Assembly (NCBI GenBank): GCA_963792205.1
Contig: CAWBVI010000001.1
Coordinates: forward strand, 67,754 to 131,753
Origin: DATDAH01 sp963792205
GTDB lineage: Bacteria > Actinomycetota > Acidimicrobiia > Acidimicrobiales > DATDAH01
Reading direction: 5' to 3'
DNA: 64,000 nucleotides
Below are positions 16,589-26,515 of the stretch, piece after piece (positions within the stretch are counted from its first letter, which is position 1; every line of letters starts with the position of its first letter). The position numbers and the translations under genes were made by a program. Under the pieces are notes generated by a model. That model was not told the DNA's origin. It did no database searches and saw nothing but the letters and a program-made list of their open reading frames with translations.

Positions 16589-18871
16589 GTGCAGATCCGG
16601 CAACGCCTCCGGGTCACGGGCACGGTCCAGGGCGTCGGCTTCCGGCCGTTCGTCTACCGCCACGCCGTCCGCCTCGGCCTGCGCGGCACGGTGCGCAACG
16701 ACCGGTCGGGGGTGATCATCGACGTCCAAGGCGCGCCGGCCGAGATCGACGAGCTCCGGCGGCGGCTCGTCGAGGACCCGCCGCCCCTCGCCCGGGTCGA
16801 GGCGGTGGAGGCCACCGACCTGACGTCGTCACCATCCGCGAAGGAGGGCTTCAGCATCGTCCCGAGCGCAGAGGGCGGCCCCGCGTCCGTTCCCGTGAGC
16901 GTGGATGCGGCGGCCTGCGCACGCTGCCTGGCCGAGGTCGACGAGCCCGCCGATCGTCGCTACCGCTACCCGTTCACCAACTGCACCGACTGCGGACCTC
17001 GGTACACCATCGTGACCGGCGTCCCCTACGACCGCCCGGCCACGACGATGGCGTCGTTTGCGATGTGTGCCCCGTGTCGGACGGAGTACGACGACCCCGG
17101 CGACCGTCGGTTCCACGCCCAACCCAATGCCTGCCCGACGTGTGGGCCCCGGCTGCGATGGCTGGCTCCCTCCGGACGGCAACGAGCAGAGGCGGAAGAG
17201 GCCCTGGACGCCGCGGCCGCTGCGCTCCGGGCCGGCGGCACCATCGCGGTGAAAGGCGTCGGTGGCTACCACCTCGCGGTGGACGCCACCGACGCCGCGG
17301 CCGTGGCTCGGCTCCGAAGGCAGAAGCATCGGGACGAGAAGCCGTTCGCCGTGATGGTCCCGGACCTGGCGGCCGCCCGCCGGCTAGTCGTGCTCGACGC
17401 CATCGGGGAGGCGGCGCTGACGTCCCCTCGACGACCCATCGTCCTCGCCGCCCGCCATCCGCACACCGCGGTCGACGAGGCCGTGGCCCCTGGCCTGCCT
17501 GACCTCGGCGTGCTGCTGCCTTACACGCCGCTGCACCACCTCCTCCTCGCCGACGTCGACCGGCCGCTCGTGATGACGAGCGGCAACCTGAGCGACGAAC
17601 CCATCGCCTACGAGGACAGCGACGCGATCGACCGTCTCGGGCCGATGGTCGTCGGCCTGCTCGCCCACGACCGGCGGATCCACATCCGCGCCGACGACTC
17701 CGTCGTGCGGTCGGCGCCGGCCCGGACCCAGGTCCTCCGCCGGTCACGGGGGTACGCCCCCGAGCCGCTCCGGCTGCTCGAACCGGCTCGCCGCGAGGTC
17801 CTCGCCGTCGGCGCCGAGTTGAAGGCGACGGTGACCGTGGCCAAGGACGACCTGCTGGTCACCAGCCACCACCTCGGGGACCTCGAGCACCCCGCGGCGT
17901 ACGTCTCGTTCACCCAGGCCATCGAGCACCTCTGCTCGCTGTTCGCCGTCATGCCCGACGTCGTCGCCCACGACCTCCACCCGGAGTACCTCAGCACCAA
18001 GTGGGCCCTCGACACCGACCTGCCGACGCTGGGGGTCCAACACCACCACGCGCACATCGCCTCCTGCCTGGCGGAGCACGGGCGTGACGATCGGGTGCTC
18101 GGTGTCGCGTTCGACGGGCTGGGTTACGGGTGCGACCGCACGCTGTGGGGTGGTGAGCTGATCGCCGCCGATCTCGACGGCAGCGAACGGCTCGGCCACC
18201 TCCGACCCGTCGCCCTGCCCGGCGGGGCGGGCGCGATCCGCGAACCCTGGCGCATGGCGGTGGCCTGGCTGCACGCCACCAAGGGGGCGGCTCGGGCGGC
18301 GGAGGAAGGCCGGCGGTTCGACGACCGCGCCGACGCCCTGGTCGATCTGCTCGAAGGCGACCGTTCACCCGTCACCACGAGCGTGGGTCGCCTGTTCGAC
18401 GCGGTGGCCGCGCTGCTCGGTCTCCGGGCTCGACTGACCTACGAGGGCCAGGCCGCCATCGAGCTCGAAGCGCAGGCCCGAACCGTCGCCCGGGCCGACG
18501 CGCCGGTCTACCCCGTGGCGCTGGACCGCGACGACGCCCTGCCGGTGCTCGATCCCGCCCCGCTTCTCGACCGGGTGCTCGTCGAACGAGATCGGGGCAC
18601 GCCGGTGGCCCTCATCGCGGCAGGATTCCACGAAGGGCTGGGCCGGGGGACGGTCCGGCTGGCCGGCGAGCTGGCTCGCGCCAATGGCCTGGACACGGTC
18701 GCCCTGAGTGGCGGGGTCTTCCAGAACCGGCGACTCACCGAGGTCGTCGAGACCGGGCTGCGCCAACTCGGGTTCGAGGTGCTCGTGCACACGCGCGTGC
18801 CGCCCAATGACGGAGGCATCAGCGTCGGCCAGGCCGCGATCGCCGCCCGCGCCCGGCGGGTGATGGAGTGA
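16589..18871 (+). CDS. hypF: carbamoyltransferase HypF
   Basis: 760 residues, full length. N-terminal acylphosphatase domain (VTGTVQGVGFRPFVYRHAV), two zinc-finger clusters (CARCLAEVDEPADRRYRYPF with CTDCGPRYT, then CAPCRTEYDDPGDRRFHAQP with CPTCGPRL), a YrdC-like domain (GGTIAVKGVGGYHLAVDATD), and a Kae1-like C-terminal domain with HHHAHIASCLAEH and GGVFQNRRLTE. It makes carbamoyl-adenylate from carbamoyl phosphate and passes the group to HypE. GTG start 4 nt after hypE; its stop overlaps the next gene (GTGA). Confidence 0.97.
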   Translation: MQIRQRLRVTGTVQGVGFRPFVYRHAVRLGLRGTVRNDRSGVIIDVQGAPAEIDELRRRLVEDPPPLARVEAVEATDLTSSPSAKEGFSIVPSAEGGPASVPVSVDAAACARCLAEVDEPADRRYRYPFTNCTDCGPRYTIVTGVPYDRPATTMASFAMCAPCRTEYDDPGDRRFHAQPNACPTCGPRLRWLAPSGRQRAEAEEALDAAAAALRAGGTIAVKGVGGYHLAVDATDAAAVARLRRQKHRDEKPFAVMVPDLAAARRLVVLDAIGEAALTSPRRPIVLAARHPHTAVDEAVAPGLPDLGVLLPYTPLHHLLLADVDRPLVMTSGNLSDEPIAYEDSDAIDRLGPMVVGLLAHDRRIHIRADDSVVRSAPARTQVLRRSRGYAPEPLRLLEPARREVLAVGAELKATVTVAKDDLLVTSHHLGDLEHPAAYVSFTQAIEHLCSLFAVMPDVVAHDLHPEYLSTKWALDTDLPTLGVQHHHAHIASCLAEHGRDDRVLGVAFDGLGYGCDRTLWGGELIAADLDGSERLGHLRPVALPGGAGAIREPWRMAVAWLHATKGAARAAEEGRRFDDRADALVDLLEGDRSPVTTSVGRLFDAVAALLGLRARLTYEGQAAIELEAQARTVARADAPVYPVALDRDDALPVLDPAPLLDRVLVERDRGTPVALIAAGFHEGLGRGTVRLAGELARANGLDTVALSGGVFQNRRLTEVVETGLRQLGFEVLVHTRVPPNDGGISVGQAAIAARARRVME

Positions 18872-19985
18872 CCGACCGCGAGTGGGCCCACGTCGTGTGG
18901 GCGGAGGACCGCGCGCTGTTCAAGCGCTGCCGCCGGGCCTGGGACCTGGGGGCTCGCTCACGCCGGAACCTCGAGCCGGCCGTTCAGCCGCAGAGGCCGA
19001 GCCTCGAGGTGGCCCTCGGTGAGGCACTGGCCGTCTACTACTTCCCCGGCATGTGGGAGTGGCCCCGCGACGTGGTCGCGCCACTGGTCCGTGAAGCCTT
19101 CGTGAAGGCGATGCGGGCGCCGGAGGCGGACGCCGACGCGGTGGACACCGGCCTGGCGACGCTCGAGCAGTACGAGATGTGGGCACCGACCGTGGACCGG
19201 TTCACCCCGATCCGGGTCGCCACCGACTTCGAGGTGGAGCTGCCCGAGCCGGGCGACGCCGACTCGACCTTGACGGCCGCCGACGGCAGGCCGATCCACT
19301 TCCGCGGCCAGGTGGAGCTCCTGGTGATCGACGATGACGACGTGTACTGGGTCGTCACCCACCGCCTCGCCGACCCCGAGTTCGCCGACCAAGACCTCCT
19401 GGTGCTCGACGAGACCTCGGTCACGGCGTGCTGGGCGTGGAGCGCGATTTCCTCGGCATGCACATCGGGGGCACCATCGCCAACGAGCTCCGTCCCGCGG
19501 TCGAGCCCACGGACCAGCCGCGTGAGCCGACGTCGGCGGAGTGGCACGGCCGGTCGCCGCCGGAGCCGCCCCGACGGGTCGCCGCCGAGCGCTCGACCAC
19601 CACGCATCGACGGCTGTACGCCCGACCTCGACGAGAGCCCGACGTGGGCGTGCAGGTGGTGGGTGACGACCGGTTCCGTCGTACGCGCATCCCCCGGTCG
19701 CGCGCGGAGCTCGACGCGGCGGCCGCAATCCTCGTCGACGAGGCGAGGGAGATGACCGACGCCGCCATCGCCGTCTACCCCCACCCCACGGCCACCAACT
19801 CCGCGCCCTGCCCGTTCCGTGAGCCGTGCATCGCCGAGAGCGCCGGCAACGACCCCGACCCGATCCTCGAGCAGTTCCGCACCCGGCGCCCGGATGCTCA
19901 GGTCGGCCGTCTGGGTGGCGTCTCGTGGTCGACGAACCGGGGTGCGGCACCCCCACGGTTCCGGGACGACGGCGGTGACCGGTGA
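18868..19985 (+). CDS. hydrogenase-locus protein with degenerate RecB/Cas4-like features; one frameshift
   Basis: About 372 residues if one base is restored near 19430-19441: the first frame runs MTDREWAHVVWAEDRALFKR to TSVTACWAW, the second continues ERDFLGMHIGGTIANEL to the stop. An N-terminal KRCRRAWDLG, a central FRGQVELLVIDDDDVYWVVT and a C-terminal CPFREPC recall RecB/Cas4-type PD-(D/E)XK proteins with a cysteine cluster. But the nuclease signature is altered: G-x-V-E replaces GxxD, and VVTHR replaces the usual (D/E)xK. The family call is tentative. It is coupled to hypF (GTGA overlap), so a hydrogenase-related role is likely. No CRISPR genes are nearby. Confidence 0.6.
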
Positions 19986-20046
19986 GCCCGGTCGGCGGGT
20001 ACGTTGCCAATCAACGGGCAACAGGATCGAGAAAGGAGGCCGACCC

Positions 20047-20151
20047 ATGATCGGACGTCTCGTGAAGGCCGCCGTCGTCGCCGGGGTCGCCGCACTGGTC
20101 GTGCAGTCCCTGCCCGACATCGCCCGATACCTGCGGATCCGGGAGATGTAA
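20047..20151 (+). CDS. 34-residue membrane microprotein, DUF6893-like (copy 1)
   Basis: MIGRLVKAAVVAGVAALVVQ, then SLPDIARYLRIREM. One hydrophobic helix followed by a short basic tail with the motif PDxxRYLRxxxM. A perfect AAAGGAGG ribosome site lies at good spacing. The tail matches the protein at 29684 in the same locus. I recall such small proteins being grouped as DUF6893; function unknown. Its size and motif suggest an interfacial anchor or assembly peptide of a membrane-associated complex. Confidence 0.8.
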   Translation: MIGRLVKAAVVAGVAALVVQSLPDIARYLRIREM

Positions 20152-20226
20152 CGCCGCATCCCGGCCCCACTTCGCGTTGACACCTCGCTGCCTGACGGCT
20201 AGCCAACGGTGTGGGGGTCACCGCCG

Positions 20227-21285
20227 ATGGAGCCCGAGCTCGATGTCGAGACGACGGCACAGCGCCACTCTCGGTTCGAGCTGGCCCCGCCCCGACACTT
20301 CCTCTTCCCGGCGATCCTGCTTCTCCTCTCCGAAGAGCCCGGGTACGGCTACGGCCTGGTCAAGGAGCTGCGCGCGTTCCGGTTCGGCTCGGTCGACCGG
20401 CCCAGCGTCTACCGGGCCCTGGCCCAGCTCGAGGGCGACGGGCTGGTGGAGTCGTGGTCCGCAACGGCCGTCGCCGGTCAGCCCCGACGGGTCTACGGCC
20501 TCACGCCCGACGGCCAGCGGGCCCTGCGTGAGTGGATGGGCGTCATCAAGGAGGAGCGGGTCTGCCTCGACGAGGTGCTGCGGCGGTACCAGGCCACGGG
20601 CACCGTGGACGCTGCGCTCGCTGAGGTCGAGGGACAGTGGTCGTCGGTGATCGGACGGGGCTGGTCACCGGTGTCCCCCACCTCGCGCATCCACCGCCGG
20701 ATGGCCGGTGGTGAGGCGGCCATCCGGGCGGCCCCGCACCGTTCGGTCGAGGGTGCGCCGGTCCGCCGCTTCGCCGTCGACCCCGACCGGTCCGTGCTGC
20801 TCATCGAGGCGCGATCGACCGTCGGTCCGATCAGCTTCGGCGCCATGGGTCTCACCGGCGAGCTCCACGCCGCGGTGCAACGAGGGATGCTCGCCACCGA
20901 CCCGCCCCCGTGCGGCCGGCTCGAGGTCCCGCTCGCTCAGCTCAGCTCGGGCAACAGCCTGTACGACGCCGAGCTCCTCCGGCGCATCGATGCCCGGCAG
21001 TTCCCCACGATGTCGATCGACCTCGTCGACCTCGCTCCCGTGGGGACCGACGAGCGCTACCGCCTCAACGGCACCGCCGCCTTCCACGGGGAGAGCCGGC
21101 CCGTCGAGGGGACCGCGACCATCGAGGTCCGCGAAGAAGACGACGACACGACGCGGCTGGTGGTCACCGGTGAACAGGCCTTCGACATCCGCGACTTCGA
21201 CATTGCCTCGCCCACGGTGCTGATGCTGCGGATCTACCCGGACGTCCGGGTCCGCCTGCAGCTCGAAGCCGAGCCGGCGGGCTGA
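20227..21285 (+). CDS. PadR-type regulator fused to a YceI-like domain
   Basis: 352 residues. About residues 18-110 are a PadR winged helix: LFPAILLLLSEEPGYGYGLV, SVYRALAQLEGDGLVESW, RRVYGLTPDGQRALREW. About residues 175-350 form a YceI-like lipocalin barrel, clearly related to the next-but-two gene (LSSGNSLYDAELLRRIDARQ, RLNGTAAFHGESRPVEG, AFDIRDFDIASPTVLMLRIY). Characterised YceI proteins bind isoprenoid quinones or polyprenols, so this looks like a one-component sensor of a hydrophobic ligand. It sits inside the hydrogenase locus and is the best candidate for its local regulator. A GTG six codons upstream is an alternative start. Confidence 0.82.
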   Translation: MEPELDVETTAQRHSRFELAPPRHFLFPAILLLLSEEPGYGYGLVKELRAFRFGSVDRPSVYRALAQLEGDGLVESWSATAVAGQPRRVYGLTPDGQRALREWMGVIKEERVCLDEVLRRYQATGTVDAALAEVEGQWSSVIGRGWSPVSPTSRIHRRMAGGEAAIRAAPHRSVEGAPVRRFAVDPDRSVLLIEARSTVGPISFGAMGLTGELHAAVQRGMLATDPPPCGRLEVPLAQLSSGNSLYDAELLRRIDARQFPTMSIDLVDLAPVGTDERYRLNGTAAFHGESRPVEGTATIEVREEDDDTTRLVVTGEQAFDIRDFDIASPTVLMLRIYPDVRVRLQLEAEPAG

Positions 21286-21299
21286 GAGGAGACCAGACC

Positions 21300-21562
21300 A
21301 TGGGACTGGTGATGGCGTTCGCCATGGGATACGTGGTGGGGGCCCGTGGCGGCAACGAGGGCCTCGACGAGGTCATCCGGTCGCTCCGGGCGATCCGGGA
21401 CTCTCCGGAGATGAAGGACCTGGTGGAGGCCGTACGGGCCCACGTCGGTTACACGCTCGCGAGCTGGCCAGCCGGATGGACGACGACGAGCGACTCGACC
21501 TGGACCTCGACGGCGAGGGCGACCTGGTCGACCAGGTGCGCCGGCTCACCCAGCGGGACTGA
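21300..21562 (+). CDS. small membrane-associated protein of the hydrogenase locus; one frameshift
   Basis: The N-terminus MGLVMAFAMGYVVGARGGNEG is a short glycine-rich membrane-associated helix of the type seen in YtxH-like small proteins, followed by an amphipathic helical region (LDEVIRSLRAIRDSPEMKDL). Restoring one base near 21458-21463 gives the coherent acidic tail LASRMDDDERLDLDLDGEGD and a stop at 21562, about 87 residues. Without the correction the frame runs on to 21650 with unprotein-like sequence. AGAGGAG precedes the ATG, 14 nt after the PadR-YceI stop, so it is likely co-transcribed. Function unknown. Confidence 0.65.
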
Positions 21563-21568
21563 CCACCG

Positions 21569-22345
21569 TCAGGGCGTGACCTCGCGCCCGATCCCGCGGA
21601 GCCCGACCACCGTGCCCGCCGAGCCCATCGTCGGTTCCGCCCGCGTGTAGACCCAACGGACGTCGCCGTCGGGGAGGACCACCCGGTACTCGGCCTCGAA
21701 GGGATGACCCGAGTCGATCGCCCGGTTGATCGCGTCTCGGACCGCCTCACGGTCGTCGTCGTGGATGCAGCGCAGATGGGCGTCGATCGTGCCGTCGAAG
21801 GCCATCGGGTCCCGGCCGTGGATGCGGTGGTGCTCGTCACTCCACTGCACCGAATCGGTGCGCCGGTCCCAGAGCCAGCTCCCCGTCCCGGACAGCCGCT
21901 CCGCCTCCCGCAGGCGGTCCTCGACCTCGGCCAGCGTGGCCTGGGCCAGGTGCTGCTCGGTCACGTCGCGGACCACGAGGAGCGCGACCAGCCCATCGGC
22001 CTCCCGGTCGACGATCGGCCGGGCCGAGATCGACACCGGAACGGGCATCCCGTCGCGCCGGTCCATCTCCAGGTCGACGTGGTCGACGCCGTCGCCGGTG
22101 ACCACCGTCTCCAGCAGCTCGGCCAACCCTTCGCGCAGGTGGGCCGGGAAGAGCCCGGCCGACGGCTGCCCGATGATCTCGGCGGCGCGATAGCCGAAGA
22201 TCCGCTCGGCGCTGCGGTTCCAGGAGAGCACCCGACCCGTGCCGTCCAGGCTCACGATGGCGTCGTCGGAGGCCTCGGTGACGGCGTGGAGCACCTCCTC
22301 GGCGACCAACGATTGATCGATGTCTTTGGTCGGGGTGCGTTCCAT
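21569..22345 (-). CDS. PAS-only sensory protein (two PAS domains)
   Basis: 258 residues. PAS 1 (about 12-130): VTEASDDAIVSLDGTGRVLS, WNRSAERIFGYRAAEIIGQP, ending DVTEQ. PAS 2 (about 145-256): GTGSWLWDRRTDSVQWSDEH, EYRVVLPDGDVRWVYTRAEP, ending LRGIGREV. No kinase, GGDEF, HTH or other output domain, and no membrane helix. It ends right after PAS 2, so it either acts by protein-protein contact or has lost its output domain. It is the only reversed gene in the hydrogenase locus. Ligand (haem, flavin or none) cannot be told. Confidence 0.85.
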   Translation of the reverse strand: MERTPTKDIDQSLVAEEVLHAVTEASDDAIVSLDGTGRVLSWNRSAERIFGYRAAEIIGQPSAGLFPAHLREGLAELLETVVTGDGVDHVDLEMDRRDGMPVPVSISARPIVDREADGLVALLVVRDVTEQHLAQATLAEVEDRLREAERLSGTGSWLWDRRTDSVQWSDEHHRIHGRDPMAFDGTIDAHLRCIHDDDREAVRDAINRAIDSGHPFEAEYRVVLPDGDVRWVYTRAEPTMGSAGTVVGLRGIGREVTP

Positions 22346-22466
22346 GGTTCGGAGCCCGGGAGCCGGCGATGCGGAGCCGACCCTATTCGCGCCATTCCCG
22401 TCGAGCCGGATGTAGGTGTGGAATGTCCCGATGGACAGGTCGACGGGGCCGCCACATCATGACGCC

Positions 22467-22979
22467 GTGCCCCGGTTCGAGATCGACGCCTCGCGCTCGC
22501 AGTTCTGGGTCACCGCCCAATCGAGCCTGCACCCGATCAATGCGACGACCACCGCGGTGTGTGGGTGGATCGAAGCCGAGGTCGAGGACGGCCGGGTCGA
22601 CGCCGGCAGCCCGGCCCGCGCCCGGCTCGAGGTCGACGTCGACCCCCTCGCTACCGGCAATCCCCTCTACGACCGAGAGCTGCACAAGCGGGCCGAGGCC
22701 GACCGCTATCCCAAGATCGTCGGCGACCTGACCACCCTCTCCGCCCTCGGCGACGACGGCCAATACCGCGTCCAGGGCGACCTCACCTTCCATGGGGTGA
22801 CCCGATCGGCCGTCGACGACATGGAGGTCCGCATGGTCGACGACCACACCGTCGCCCTCGCCGGGTCCTCCGAGTTCGACATCCGGGACTTCGGGCTGGC
22901 GCCGCCCCGGGTGCTGGGGCTCCGGGTGCACCCCGAGGTCACCGTCCGTGTGCGCCTGGTGGCCGTCAGCGGCGGCTAG
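22467..22979 (+). CDS. YceI-family lipocalin-like protein
   Basis: 170 residues forming one YceI barrel: VPRFEIDASRSQFWVTAQSS, VDPLATGNPLYDRELHKRAE, YRVQGDLTFHGVTR, SSEFDIRDFGLAPPRVLGLR. No signal peptide with the GTG start chosen, so it is probably cytoplasmic, unlike most periplasmic YceI proteins; ATG or GTG starts up to 17 codons upstream are possible. It is a clear paralogue of the YceI half of the PadR-YceI fusion. YceI proteins bind isoprenoid chains, including quinones. Immediately upstream of hhyS, it could carry or shield quinone for the hydrogenase; this is inference. Confidence 0.85.
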   Translation: MPRFEIDASRSQFWVTAQSSLHPINATTTAVCGWIEAEVEDGRVDAGSPARARLEVDVDPLATGNPLYDRELHKRAEADRYPKIVGDLTTLSALGDDGQYRVQGDLTFHGVTRSAVDDMEVRMVDDHTVALAGSSEFDIRDFGLAPPRVLGLRVHPEVTVRVRLVAVSGG

Positions 22980-23071
22980 GTGGCAAAGACACTCATTTAC
23001 ACCCCCGACCCGCGGACGTACAACGACGTGGACGCAGCGCGCGCCGCTTCACGACGACCGGGGGGAAGTCC

Positions 23072-24130
<1,059 letters not shown>

Positions 24131-24140
24131 GGGGACCGAC

Positions 24141-25937
24141 ATGACCATCACCACGCCCGAGGCCCAGGGCTCGTCGAACCGTCCCTCCGGGGTCGTCGAC
24201 ATGGCCTGGGACCCCATCACCCGGATCGTCGGAAGCCTCGGCATCTACACGAAGATCGACTTCGGCAAGGGCGAGGTCGTCGACTGCCACAGCACCTCGT
24301 CGATCTTCCGCGGCTACAGCATCTTCATGAAGGGCAAGGACCCCCGCGACGCCCACTTCATCACCAGCCGCATCTGCGGGATCTGCGGCGACAACCACGC
24401 CACCTGCTCCTGCTACACGCAGAACATGGCCTACGGCGTACGGCCCCCGGCCCTGGGTGAGTGGATCGTCAACCTCGGCGAGGCGGCCGAGTACATGTTC
24501 GACCACAACATCTTCCAGGAGAACCTCGTCGGGGTGGACTTCTGCGAGAAGATGGTCGGCGAGACGAACCCCGGCGTCCTCGAGCAGGCCAACCGCACCG
24601 AAGCCCCCCACGCGGGCGACCACGGCTACGCCACGATCGGCGACATCATGCGGGCCCTCAACCCCTTCTCCGGGGACTTCTACCGGGAGGCCCTCCAGGT
24701 CAGCCGGTACACGCGGGAGATGTTCTGCCTGATGGAGGGCAAGCACGTCCACCCGTCGACCCTGTACCCGGGCGGCGTGGGCACCACGGCCACCATCCAG
24801 CTCTTCACCGACTACGTCACCCGGCTCATGCGCTACGTGGAGTTCATGAAGCGGGTCGTCCCGATGCACGACGACCTCTTCGACTTCATCTACGAAGCCA
24901 TGCCCGGCTACGAGCACGTCGGCGAGCGGCGCATCCTGCTCAACTGCTGGGGCAGCTTCCAGGACCCCGACGTCTGCAACTTCGCCTACAAGGACATGGC
25001 CGAGTGGGGTCGGGCCATGTACGTGACCCCCGGCGTCGTCGTCGACGGCAAGCTGGTGACCAACAGCCTGGTCGACATCAACCTCGGCATCCGGATCCTC
25101 CTCGGGCACTCCTTCTACGACGACTGGGAGGACCAGGAGATGTTCGTCGACAAGGATCCCCTGGGGAACCCGATCGACCGCCGCCACCCGTGGAACCAGT
25201 CCACGCTCCCCCAGCCCCAGAAGCGGGACTTCGACGACAAGTACTCCTGGGTGATGTCCCCCCGCTGGTTCGACGGGACCGACCACCTGGCGCTGGACAC
25301 GGGCGGTGGCCCGATCGCCCGGCTCTGGTCGACGGCGCTGTCGGGCCTGGTCGACATCGGGTACGTGAAGGCCACCGGCACCAGCGTGCAGATCAACCTG
25401 CCGAAGACGGCGCTCAAGCCCGAGGTCAGCTTCGAGTGGAAGATCCCGCAGTGGAGCAACACCATCGAGCGGAACCGGGCCCGGACCTACTTCCAGGCCT
25501 ACGCCGCCGCCTGCGCGCTGCACTTCGCCGAAAAGGCCTTCGCTGAGGTCCGCGCCGGCCACACCAAGACCTGGGAGTCGTTCAAGGTGCCCGAGAACGC
25601 CATCGGCTGCGGCTTCACCGAGGCCGTCCGCGGCGTCCTGTCGCACCACATGGTCATCCGGGACGGCAAGATCGCCAACTACCACCCGTACCCACCGACA
25701 CCCTGGAACGCCAACCCCCGGGACATCTACGGCACCCCGGGGCCCTACGAGGACGCGGTCATGGGGACCCAGATCTTCGAGGAGAACAGCCTCGAGGACT
25801 TCAAGGGCATCGACATCATGCGCACGGTGCGCAGCTTCGATCCCTGCCTCCCCTGCGGCGTGCACATGTACCTGGGCGACGGCAAGGTCCTGGAGCGGGT
25901 GCACTCGCCCACGATGGTGAACGACCCGAGCGAGTGA
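24141..25937 (+). CDS. hhyL: [NiFe] hydrogenase large subunit, group 1h (Huc/Hhy type)
   Basis: Catalytic subunit, 598 residues, binding the NiFe(CN)2CO site. L1 motif RICGICGDNH at about 77-86; L2 motif DPCLPCGVH at 567-575, the four cysteines holding nickel. After His575 there is a 23-residue tail (MYLGDGKVLERVHSPTMVND, then PSE) that the endopeptidase at 29206 would remove after cofactor insertion. The enzyme is expected at the inner membrane face, oxidising atmospheric H2 and reducing menaquinone. The small-subunit gene lies just upstream; the NifU-like gene overlaps the stop. Confidence 0.97.
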   Translation: MTITTPEAQGSSNRPSGVVDMAWDPITRIVGSLGIYTKIDFGKGEVVDCHSTSSIFRGYSIFMKGKDPRDAHFITSRICGICGDNHATCSCYTQNMAYGVRPPALGEWIVNLGEAAEYMFDHNIFQENLVGVDFCEKMVGETNPGVLEQANRTEAPHAGDHGYATIGDIMRALNPFSGDFYREALQVSRYTREMFCLMEGKHVHPSTLYPGGVGTTATIQLFTDYVTRLMRYVEFMKRVVPMHDDLFDFIYEAMPGYEHVGERRILLNCWGSFQDPDVCNFAYKDMAEWGRAMYVTPGVVVDGKLVTNSLVDINLGIRILLGHSFYDDWEDQEMFVDKDPLGNPIDRRHPWNQSTLPQPQKRDFDDKYSWVMSPRWFDGTDHLALDTGGGPIARLWSTALSGLVDIGYVKATGTSVQINLPKTALKPEVSFEWKIPQWSNTIERNRARTYFQAYAAACALHFAEKAFAEVRAGHTKTWESFKVPENAIGCGFTEAVRGVLSHHMVIRDGKIANYHPYPPTPWNANPRDIYGTPGPYEDAVMGTQIFEENSLEDFKGIDIMRTVRSFDPCLPCGVHMYLGDGKVLERVHSPTMVNDPSE

Positions 25938-26515
25938 TCGGGTCTGAGGACGGGGGAGGGCCCGAACTGCGGGCGGCGGGAGACCGCATCGAGGTGTTGC
26001 TCGACGGCCTCCGGGACCGGTTGGAGCTCCGGGACTGGTCCGCGGTCGAGGAGGTCGTCCGCCTCATCACCGACCTCTACGGCGCCGGCCTCGAACGGGC
26101 CCTCGACCTGACCGACGACGTCGTCGGCGGGTCCGAGGCCGGGGCCGAGCTCTTCGACCGCCTGGTCGGCGACGACCTGGTGGCCAGCCTCCTGGTCTTG
26201 CACGGGCTGCACCCGCACGATCTGGCCACTCGCATCGAGCTCGCCCTCGACGGTGTCCGGCCCTATCTCGCCTCCCACGGCGGCGACGTCCAGGTGCTGG
26301 AGGTCGACGACGAGGAGGGCGTGATCCGCCTCCGCCTGATGGGGAGCTGCGACGGGTGCCCGTCGTCGTCGGCGACCCTGCGCTCGGCCGTCGAGGTCGC
26401 CATCCACGAGGCCGCGCCCGAGATCGTCACGATCGCCACCGAAGGGGCGGCCGAGGTGTCCCTCGGGGTCGGCCCGGTCGACGTGCCATTGAGCCGGAAG
26501 CCGGAGCACGTGTGA
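25934..26515 (+). CDS. NifU-like Fe-S scaffold domain protein, hydrogenase-linked
   Basis: 193 residues. The C-terminal part (about 95-165) is a NifU-type domain: ALDGVRPYLASHGGDVQVLE, then RLMGSCDGCPSSSATLRSAV with the CxxC that holds a transferable [4Fe-4S] cluster. The N-terminal about 90 residues are helical and of no known family (LFDRLVGDDLVASLLVLHGL). GTG start overlaps the hhyL stop (GTGA), so it is made with the hydrogenase. A role in loading Fe-S clusters into HhyS is a natural inference. Confidence 0.85.
   Translation: MIGSEDGGGPELRAAGDRIEVLLDGLRDRLELRDWSAVEEVVRLITDLYGAGLERALDLTDDVVGGSEAGAELFDRLVGDDLVASLLVLHGLHPHDLATRIELALDGVRPYLASHGGDVQVLEVDDEEGVIRLRLMGSCDGCPSSSATLRSAVEVAIHEAAPEIVTIATEGAAEVSLGVGPVDVPLSRKPEHV

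Noticed and set aside
18868..19985. Cas4 and thus a CRISPR system
   Set aside because: Only weak resemblance, altered catalytic residues, and no other cas gene or array in the window.
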